From positions 1-6,522 of the forward strand of contig JAJRQP010000360.1 of assembly GCA_024280195.1 (NCBI GenBank): 6,522 nt of DNA, in the 5' to 3' direction. Position numbers and translations under genes: made by a program. Position 1 is the first letter of the stretch. Each line of letters starts with the position of its first letter. Below, piece by piece: positions 1 to 5,116 of the stretch. This DNA comes from Bacteroidota bacterium. GTDB taxonomy: Bacteria; Bacteroidota; Bacteroidia; Flavobacteriales_D; Crocinitomicaceae. Below the pieces are notes generated by a model. It was not told where the DNA came from. It was given only the letters and a program-made list of their open reading frames with translations, and searched no databases.

Positions 1-456
1 AATTCTTACTGACGTAACTGCGCCAGTAGCAGACGTGGCTACTTTAGCAGATGTAACAGCAGAATGTTCAGTAGCAGCATTGACTGCCCCAACAGCGACA
101 GATAATTGTGGTGGAGTAGTGACTGTAACAAGTGATGCTACGCTTCCAATCACAACTCAAGGGACAACAGTAGTTACATGGACTTACACAGATGGAGCAG
201 GAAACACATCAACACAAGTACAAAATATAATTCTCACTGACGTAACTGCGCCAGTAGCAGACGTGGCTACTTTAGCAGATGTAACAGATGTATGTTCAGT
301 AGCAACATTAACTGCCCCAACAGCGACAGACAACTGTGGTGGTGGAGTGACTGTAACAAATGATGCAACACTTCCAATCACAACTCAAGGAACAACTGTA
401 GTAACTTGGACATATACTGACCAATATGGAAATACCTCAACTCAGTTGCAAAACGT
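1..456 (+). repeat. Two tandem 228-bp HYR module repeats
   Basis: Bases 1-228 and 229-456 align without gaps, giving a period of 228 bp or 76 codons. By hand count about 34 of 228 bases differ (about 85% identity). The difference is uneven. The first 59 bases differ at one site only, with a run of 52 identical bases (8-59 against 236-287), whereas the remainder is about 80% identical. The array continues beyond the left edge, because unit 1 starts exactly at the window boundary in the middle of the protein. The second unit is followed by a different Ig-like module, so it is the last copy. Confidence 0.9.
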
Positions 457-937
457 TGTAATTACAGGTGGAATAGATGTTAGTACTTCATTAAGTCCTG
501 GTGGAGCAACAATTACTGCTAATAATGGTTTTGCCTCATATCAATGGATTGATTGTAGTGATAATTCTGCGATACCTGGCGGAATAGGTCAAAGTTATAC
601 GGCTTCAGCAAATGGCAGCTACGCAGTTATAGTCACAGAGGGAAGCTGTAATGATACTTCAGTTTGTGTTATAGTAAGTACTGTAGGAATAGAATATTTA
701 GAGATGAAGGATTTAGTTCTTTACCCGAATCCTCCACAAGGAACTTTGAATATCAATTTTGAGGGAGAAATTAAATCAATAGAGATAGTTGATATGTTAG
801 GAAGAGTAATTAACCTACCAGTTTCTATTAGTGAGAAGAATGTTGATGTTTCAAGCTTGCCTTCTGGGAAATATATGACTAGAATTGTAACTGAAAGTCA
901 ACGAGTTTTCATTAAAGAGTTTGTTATTCAGAAGTAA
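1..937 (+). CDS. Secreted/surface HYR-repeat protein with C-terminal T9SS sorting domain (5'-truncated)
   Basis: The reading frame is open from the left edge (codons in phase with base 2), so only the C-terminal ~311 residues are visible. The GTG at 35 lies inside a repeat and is not a real start. Domains in order: two tandem 76-residue HYR-like (Ig-like) modules, nt 2-229 and 230-457, each with a Cys pair (in the CSVA and DNCGG motifs, probably a disulfide) and a WTYTD..GNTST strand. Next is a further Ig-like module, about nt 470-690, with FASYQW and three Cys. Last, about nt 707-934, is a type A T9SS sorting domain: LVLYPNP, then the DMLGRV strand, then SSLPSGKYMTRI and a basic end, VIQK. 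From family knowledge, such proteins cross the outer membrane through the type IX system, lose this domain and are released or anchored to surface lipopolysaccharide. HYR modules are usually spacers or adhesive stalks. The substrate or catalytic part, if any, lies upstream and is unseen. An intrinsic terminator follows the stop. Confidence 0.9.
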   Translation, partial: ILTDVTAPVADVATLADVTAECSVAALTAPTATDNCGGVVTVTSDATLPITTQGTTVVTWTYTDGAGNTSTQVQNIILTDVTAPVADVATLADVTDVCSVATLTAPTATDNCGGGVTVTNDATLPITTQGTTVVTWTYTDQYGNTSTQLQNVVITGGIDVSTSLSPGGATITANNGFASYQWIDCSDNSAIPGGIGQSYTASANGSYAVIVTEGSCNDTSVCVIVSTVGIEYLEMKDLVLYPNPPQGTLNINFEGEIKSIEIVDMLGRVINLPVSISEKNVDVSSLPSGKYMTRIVTESQRVFIKEFVIQK

Positions 938-957
938 TGATAAATAATATTTGAGAG

Positions 958-984
958 AAAGGGAGTCGAAAGATTCCCTTTTTT
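958..984 (+). terminator. Intrinsic terminator of the T9SS-cargo gene
   Basis: A 10-bp stem (958-967 with 972-981, including one G-U wobble) is closed by a GAAA tetraloop of the stable GNRA type. It runs into a six-T tract at 979-984. It begins 20 bases after the stop codon. Read on the minus strand, the stem is followed by TTTCTCTC rather than a clean T run. It therefore probably works mainly for the plus-strand gene and not for the converging peptidase gene. Confidence 0.85.
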
Positions 985-1135
985 ATGGACTTTATAAGTA
1001 CTAGGTAGAGTTAATTCATGATATGATTCTTAATCAATCAAGAGTTTTGTTAAGAGTCAGATCAAGTGTGGCTGTATATACTGGTTTTTTTTTAAGATAA
1101 AATACATTTATACGTTCAACCGTTCGTTTATAAAT
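985..1135. other. Convergent intergenic region without a gene
   Basis: This is about 150 bases of AT-rich DNA between two converging genes. I see no open frame of note, no tRNA-like fold and no match to TAnnTTTG on either strand. The only conspicuous element is a run of nine T at 1085-1093, which has no clear hairpin in front of it on the plus strand. I also could not find a convincing intrinsic terminator for the minus-strand peptidase gene here. Confidence 0.6.
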
Positions 1136-2497
1136 CTATAAATTTTGATCAAATAAATACAATATTGAGGCAATTGCCGCACAACCCAATTCCAATTCTC
1201 TTTTATTTACGTTTTCAAATACATCGCTTGGCGCATGATGAAAATCAAAATATCGTTGTGAATCGGGAACAAATCCAACCAATGGAATTCCTTCGAACGT
1301 CTTCTTGAGAGGAGAGATATCAACTCCACCATATCCTTTTTCGAAGACATGCAAATCGTATTCTTTAAAAATAGGGGCAAAGGATGCAAGCAATGCAATT
1401 TGGTCAGCTGTTCCGTCCATGCTAAATCCTCTTGGTGCAAAACCACCTCTGTCACTTTCTAACGCGAGAATGTGATTTTCTTTGGTTTGCAATTTAGCCC
1501 ATTCTGCATATCCTTTTCCACCTCGATTTCCATTCTCTTCATTCATAAAGAAAACTAGACGTAATGTGTTGTTGGGTTTGTAATTTAACTCTTTCAGAAT
1601 ACGCAAAGCTTCCAATGTATGCACAATTCCTGCTCCGTCGTCGTGTGCTCCTTCTCCGGTATCCCAAGAGTCAAGGTGTCCTCCGAAGGTAATGATGTTG
1701 TTAGCATTTTTACCTGTCAATTCTCCAATAACATTGTAAGAAGTTACATCTGGATAATCTCTGCAATCCATTTCTAGCACAAACTCTGCATGACCGCTAG
1801 TTAATATTTGAGACAACAATTCCGCATCTTGCGTAGAAATTGCAGCAGCTGGTATTTTAGCAATACTATCCTCATAATGCATTGTTCCGGTATGAGGGTG
1901 CTTGTCTATAGGAATACCTAAAGAACGAATAATGACTGCTTTTGCGCCTTTTTTTGATGCTTCAATTGCTCCTGTTCCACGTACAGGATAACAACCTCCG
2001 TAAGCTTTAAATGTTTGAATTTGTTGCTCATTCATTTCTTGATTGATGAAAACTATTTTTCCTTCAATTTTTGATTTTGGAGCATCCTTTAGCTCTTGTA
2101 ATGAGCTAAAACCAATCAATTCACTTTCCATTTTCCCTGAAGTACCAATTGATCCTCCAAGCGCAAGCAGGTTGACTTTAATTAAAGAACCATTATCCAT
2201 TCTAATCCAACCAGCTTCTTTTGTTCCACGTTCCCAATGAGGAACCGTGATTTCTTGCAAATAGACTTTGTCGAATCCATAAGATTCCATTCTTCGCTTA
2301 CCCCATTCAATGGCCATTTCAGCTTCTGCAGAACCTGTTATTCTTGCTCCAATATCTTTGCATAAACTTCTTAAATCTTCATACGCCTTGCCTTCAGAAA
2401 GAGCAGTGTTATAAATAGAACGAATAAAAGTAGAGTCGTCCTGCGAGAAAAGAGAAGCGCTTAAAAGGATGAGGAAATAGAATAAGATGAATTTCAT
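1136..2497 (-). CDS. Exported M28-family zinc metallopeptidase, carboxypeptidase Q-like
   Basis: The 453-residue protein is close to the length of animal carboxypeptidase Q. Residues 1-18 form a signal peptide (Lys, hydrophobic core, then LFS before Gln19), so it is probably periplasmic or outer-surface. There is no T9SS tail. Residues about 125-240 look like a PA (protease-associated) insert, including IEGKIVFINQ and GAKAVIIRS. The M28 catalytic core follows. It has GGHLDSWD with His274 and Asp276, HDDGAG with Asp286/287, MNEENG with Glu320 (general base) and Glu321, ESDRGG with Asp349, and FHHAPSD with His420/421. The full two-zinc ligand set is therefore present and the enzyme should be active. 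The family releases N-terminal residues or hydrolyses dipeptides; the exact substrate cannot be read from the sequence. The ATG at 2497 is chosen because the signal peptide starts there. The gene is monocistronic here, converging with the surface protein and diverging from ychF. Confidence 0.92.
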   Translation of the reverse strand: MKFILFYFLILLSASLFSQDDSTFIRSIYNTALSEGKAYEDLRSLCKDIGARITGSAEAEMAIEWGKRRMESYGFDKVYLQEITVPHWERGTKEAGWIRMDNGSLIKVNLLALGGSIGTSGKMESELIGFSSLQELKDAPKSKIEGKIVFINQEMNEQQIQTFKAYGGCYPVRGTGAIEASKKGAKAVIIRSLGIPIDKHPHTGTMHYEDSIAKIPAAAISTQDAELLSQILTSGHAEFVLEMDCRDYPDVTSYNVIGELTGKNANNIITFGGHLDSWDTGEGAHDDGAGIVHTLEALRILKELNYKPNNTLRLVFFMNEENGNRGGKGYAEWAKLQTKENHILALESDRGGFAPRGFSMDGTADQIALLASFAPIFKEYDLHVFEKGYGGVDISPLKKTFEGIPLVGFVPDSQRYFDFHHAPSDVFENVNKRELELGCAAIASILYLFDQNL

Positions 2498-2514
2498 AAG
2501 TTGATTTTATGACC

Positions 2515-2544
2515 TAAAGTTACTATTTTATTAAATAGAATCAA
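2515..2544 (-). promoter_or_regulatory. Candidate promoter of the M28 peptidase gene
   Basis: Read on the minus strand, TTG (2544-2542) is followed 19 bases later by TAACTTTA (2522-2515). This matches the Bacteroidota pattern TTG-N17-23-TAnnTTTG in all but the last base. The transcript would start near 2508, giving a leader of roughly 10 bases. The match is imperfect and such patterns occur by chance in AT-rich DNA, so this is a suggestion only. Confidence 0.35.
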
Positions 2545-2599
2545 CCTCCAACTTTCAATTCTCAATTTTCCATTCTTATTTTTTCATTCTTCATTCTTA
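2544..2599. repeat. Degenerate heptamer array (eight 7-base units)
   Basis: From 2544 the sequence divides cleanly into eight 7-base units: ACCTCCA, ACTTTCA, ATTCTCA, ATTTTCC, ATTCTTA, TTTTTTC, ATTCTTC, ATTCTTA. The consensus is near ATTCTTM. The plus strand is almost purely pyrimidine apart from the phased A residues. The array is not coding. It ends nine bases before the -7 box of ychF and fills the zone where a -33 element would lie. Its left end touches the candidate promoter of the divergent peptidase gene. Confidence 0.65.
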
Positions 2600-2607
2600 G
2601 ATTTTCC

Positions 2608-2615
2608 TATCTTTG
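2608..2615 (+). promoter_or_regulatory. -7 box of the ychF promoter
   Basis: TATCTTTG is a perfect match to the Bacteroidota -7 consensus TAnnTTTG recognised by the primary sigma factor of this phylum. The expected transcription start, about 5-8 bases downstream, falls near 2621. This leaves a leader of only about 10 bases before the ychF ATG. No TTG/TTTG -33 box sits at the usual spacing; that zone is occupied by the heptamer array. Confidence 0.6.
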
Positions 2616-2631
2616 TTAAAAAATAGAATTA

Positions 2632-3729
2632 ATGGCATTAAAATGTGGAATTGTAGGTCTTCCAAACGTAGGGAAGTCAACCTTATTTAACTGTTTGTCT
2701 AACGCGAAAGCGCAATCGGCAAACTATCCTTTTTGTACAATCGAACCTAATGTTGGAACAATTTCAGTCCCAGATGAAAGGTTAGAGAAATTGGAAGCAT
2801 TGGTAAATCCAGAAAAAGTTCTTCCGACAACTATGGAGATAGTTGATATTGCAGGATTGGTAAAAGGAGCATCGAAAGGAGAGGGTTTAGGAAACCAATT
2901 CTTGGCAAATATCCGAGAAACGGATGCAATTATACACGTTTTACGTTGTTTTGAGGATGATAACATCATTCACGTGGATGGTTCAGTAGATCCTGTTCGT
3001 GATAAAGAAGTTATCGATATCGAGCTACAATTGAAAGACCTTGAAAGTATAGAGAAGAAGATTGGTACAATGGCTCGTGCAGTAAAATCAGGAGATAAAG
3101 ATTTGATTAAAGAATATGAAATTGCACAGAAAATAAAAACAACATTAGAAGCAGGAGAATCTATCCGTTCAATGGAATTTGATGAAAAGGAAGCTGTTAT
3201 TGTTCAAAAAATGCAACTGATAACTAGTAAGCCAGTTATGTATCTTTGCAATGTGGATGAGTCTTCTGTGAAAGAAGGAAACGCTCACGTAGACGCGGTA
3301 AGAGAAGCTGTAAAAGATGAAGATGCTGAAGTGTTAATCATTGGAGCAGCTATTGAAGCAGATATAATGGAATTGGAAACGTATGAAGAACGTCAAATGT
3401 TTCAAGATGAATTAGGTTTAGAAGAGGCAGGTGTTACACGATTGATTCGCTCAGCTTATTCTTTATTGAACCTAGACACATATTTTACTGCAGGTGTTAA
3501 AGAAGTTCGCGCATGGACAATCAACAAAGGAATGACAGCCCCTCAAGCTGCAGGAGTGATTCATACAGATTTTGAAAAAGGTTTTATTCGTGCAGAAGTT
3601 ATGAAGTACAATGATTTTATCGAGTACGGCAGTGAGAATGCTGTGAAAGATGCCGGTAAATTTAAAGTTGAAGGAAAAGAATATATAGTGGAAGATGGTG
3701 ATATCATGCACTTCCGTTTTAATGTGTAA
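2632..3729 (+). CDS. ychF: Ribosome-associated, redox-regulated ATPase YchF (Obg family)
   Basis: The 365-residue cytosolic protein is nearly the same length as E. coli YchF (363). The G domain has Walker A GLPNVGKS (9-16) and a switch II/G3 motif DIAG (72-75) followed by LVKGASKGEGLGNQF. There is a hydrophobic residue (Leu76) where classical GTPases carry the catalytic Gln. The G4 motif is NVDE (207-210) instead of NKxD, the known basis of ATP over GTP preference in this family. The G5-like segment is GAAIEADI (238-245). A helical coiled-coil insert lies at about 130-200 and a TGS domain at about 281-364, ending in the typical DGDIMHFRFNV. Cys35, reported as the redox-sensitive residue in E. 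coli YchF, is present. The family binds ribosomes and affects translation and the oxidative stress response; its precise role is unsettled. The ATG at 2632 fits the family N-terminus and the -7 box just upstream. No Shine-Dalgarno is seen. Confidence 0.97.
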   Translation: MALKCGIVGLPNVGKSTLFNCLSNAKAQSANYPFCTIEPNVGTISVPDERLEKLEALVNPEKVLPTTMEIVDIAGLVKGASKGEGLGNQFLANIRETDAIIHVLRCFEDDNIIHVDGSVDPVRDKEVIDIELQLKDLESIEKKIGTMARAVKSGDKDLIKEYEIAQKIKTTLEAGESIRSMEFDEKEAVIVQKMQLITSKPVMYLCNVDESSVKEGNAHVDAVREAVKDEDAEVLIIGAAIEADIMELETYEERQMFQDELGLEEAGVTRLIRSAYSLLNLDTYFTAGVKEVRAWTINKGMTAPQAAGVIHTDFEKGFIRAEVMKYNDFIEYGSENAVKDAGKFKVEGKEYIVEDGDIMHFRFNV

Positions 3730-3737
3730 AATGACGA

Positions 3738-3816
3738 GTAGTTAAGTAGCTAAGAATTTAAAGAAGCTAAGTAGCATTTTCCTCCTTAACTTCTTTCTTC
3801 TAATCTTCTTAACTCC
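3738..3816. repeat. Inverted pair of octamer-repeat arrays between ychF and fumarylacetoacetase
   Basis: The left arm (3738-3775) reads as 8-base units GTAGTTAA, GTAGCTAA, GAATTTAA, one extra A, GAAGCTAA, then GTAGC. The reverse complement of the right arm (3781-3816) reads GGAGTTAA, GAAGATTA, GAAGAAA, GAAGTTAA, GGAGG. Both arms are thus built from the same unit, about GNAGNTAA, in opposite orientation, separated by ATTTT. Transcribed, they could fold into a long imperfect stem-loop. The inner part pairs AAGCTAAGTAG with CTCCTTAACTT with two mismatches, and the outer part pairs AGTTAAGTA with TTCTTAACT with one mismatch. No U-tract follows, so it is not a standard intrinsic terminator. It could be an mRNA processing or stability element, a weak terminator, or a simple intergenic repeat. 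Confidence 0.6.
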
Positions 3817-3833
3817 TGAAAAAAATAATAATT

Positions 3834-5111
3834 ATGAACATTCCAGCAAATAATCCAAATCTAAAATCGTGGGTAGAAGTACCTGCTAATTCTGATTTTC
3901 CCATTCAAAATTTGCCTTTTGGCATCATTCAAACAAATGGTGATTCTCCAAGAGTAGCATCTAGAATAGGTGATTTCGCAATTGATTTAAAAGCGCTTTT
4001 TGTTTTAGGATATTTTGATAACATGCCTTTCTCTAGAGAGGATTTTGATACAGACTCATTGAATGCAATGATGATGAAAGGAAAAGAAGGTACACGAAAG
4101 TTGCGTAATCGTCTTTCTAAGTTATTCTCAACAGAGCACGATGATTTACAAAAGAATGAACATCATGTTAGTCAGGTATTGGTGGCGATGTCTGAAGTGA
4201 CTATGTTGCTACCTATTCAATCAAGAGATTACACAGATTTTTACTCAAGTGAGCAACATGCATTTAACGTAGGTTGTTTGTTTAGAGATCCGGATAATGC
4301 ATTACTACCTAATTGGAAGCATATTCCTGTTGGTTACCATGGTCGTGCTTCGTCTATTATAGAATCAGGTGTAGCTATTCACAGACCAAAAGGACAAAAG
4401 AAACCACCTACTGCGGACGTCCCTGTTTTTGGGCAGTCTAATTTGTTAGATTTTGAGCTAGAAACTGTATTTTTCACTTATCAAGGTAAACCACTAGGAG
4501 ATTCTATTTCAACAAAAGAAGCAGATGATTATATCTTCGGAATGGCATTGTTTAATGATTGGAGTGCAAGAGATATTCAAGGTTGGGAATACGTTCCGTT
4601 AGGACCTTTCTTAGGAAAGAGTTTCGCATCTTGTGTTTCTCCATGGATAGTTACTATTGACGCATTGGAGCCTTTTAGAATACCAGGACCGAAGCAAGAT
4701 AATCCAAAAATTCTACCTTATTTAGAATACGAAGGAGAAAAGCATATAGATATTAAATTAGATGTTATTATTCAACCTGAGAATGGAGAGGAGAACATCG
4801 TTGGGCAATCGAATTACAAGTACATGTATTGGAATATGAACCAGCAATTGGCGCATCATTCTGTAAATGGTTGTAACATCAATTGTGGTGATGCAATGGG
4901 GTCTGGAACTATTTCAGGACCAGAGAAAGGGATGTATGGATCTATGCTAGAAATTTCTTGGAAAGGAACAAAGCCTTTTAAGATGTCTGACGGAACAGAA
5001 AGAAAATTCATCAACGATGGCGATACGGTTATTATGAGAGGTTTCTCAGAGAAAGACGGTGTGAGAATTGGTTTTGGAGAAGTTTCAACAAAAGTATTAC
5101 CAGCTAAATAG
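3834..5111 (+). CDS. fahA: Fumarylacetoacetase (fumarylacetoacetate hydrolase)
   Basis: The 425-residue cytosolic enzyme (human enzyme 419) splits 4-fumarylacetoacetate into fumarate and acetoacetate, the last step of tyrosine and phenylalanine degradation through homogentisate. The N-terminal SH3-like domain covers about 1-125 and the FAH C-terminal beta-roll about 130-422. Every active-site residue I recall from the mouse structure is present, mostly at an offset of 9: metal ligands Asp135, Glu208, Glu210 and Asp242; catalytic His142; substrate contacts Tyr137, Arg151, Tyr168, Gln249 and Lys262; and Glu364. Landmark stretches include DFYSSEQHAFNVG, PVGYHGRASS, NDWSARDIQGWEYVPLGPF and HHSVNGCN. 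The ATG at 3834 fits the usual family N-terminus (ANNPNLKSW). It follows an A-rich tract (3819-3832) with no Shine-Dalgarno, as is normal in this phylum. The upstream pathway genes (4-hydroxyphenylpyruvate and homogentisate dioxygenases, maleylacetoacetate isomerase) are not in this window. The stop is followed after five bases by the rsh start, indicating co-transcription. Confidence 0.97.
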   Translation: MNIPANNPNLKSWVEVPANSDFPIQNLPFGIIQTNGDSPRVASRIGDFAIDLKALFVLGYFDNMPFSREDFDTDSLNAMMMKGKEGTRKLRNRLSKLFSTEHDDLQKNEHHVSQVLVAMSEVTMLLPIQSRDYTDFYSSEQHAFNVGCLFRDPDNALLPNWKHIPVGYHGRASSIIESGVAIHRPKGQKKPPTADVPVFGQSNLLDFELETVFFTYQGKPLGDSISTKEADDYIFGMALFNDWSARDIQGWEYVPLGPFLGKSFASCVSPWIVTIDALEPFRIPGPKQDNPKILPYLEYEGEKHIDIKLDVIIQPENGEENIVGQSNYKYMYWNMNQQLAHHSVNGCNINCGDAMGSGTISGPEKGMYGSMLEISWKGTKPFKMSDGTERKFINDGDTVIMRGFSEKDGVRIGFGEVSTKVLPAK

Positions 5112-5116
5112 AATTA

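Noticed and set aside
35..37. GTG as the start of the first gene
   Set aside because: The same frame is open back to base 2 and encodes the first 11 residues of a repeat unit that recurs at 230, so the true start is left of the window.
1085..1093. Nine-T run as a terminator
   Set aside because: No hairpin of useful length precedes it on the plus strand. On the minus strand it is an A run, which would not terminate the peptidase transcript.
1104..1121. CGTTC-AAC-CGTTC direct repeat downstream of the peptidase gene
   Set aside because: Only two 5-base copies, with no symmetry or further units; well within chance.
1207..1455. Second minus-strand open frame inside the peptidase gene
   Set aside because: It overlaps the catalytic C-terminal part of the M28 gene in another frame and shows no recognisable domain. 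The M28 frame has all its family motifs.
3472..3711. Minus-strand open frame opposite the ychF 3' end
   Set aside because: It is antisense to the conserved TGS domain, low in complexity and without a recognisable motif or promoter.
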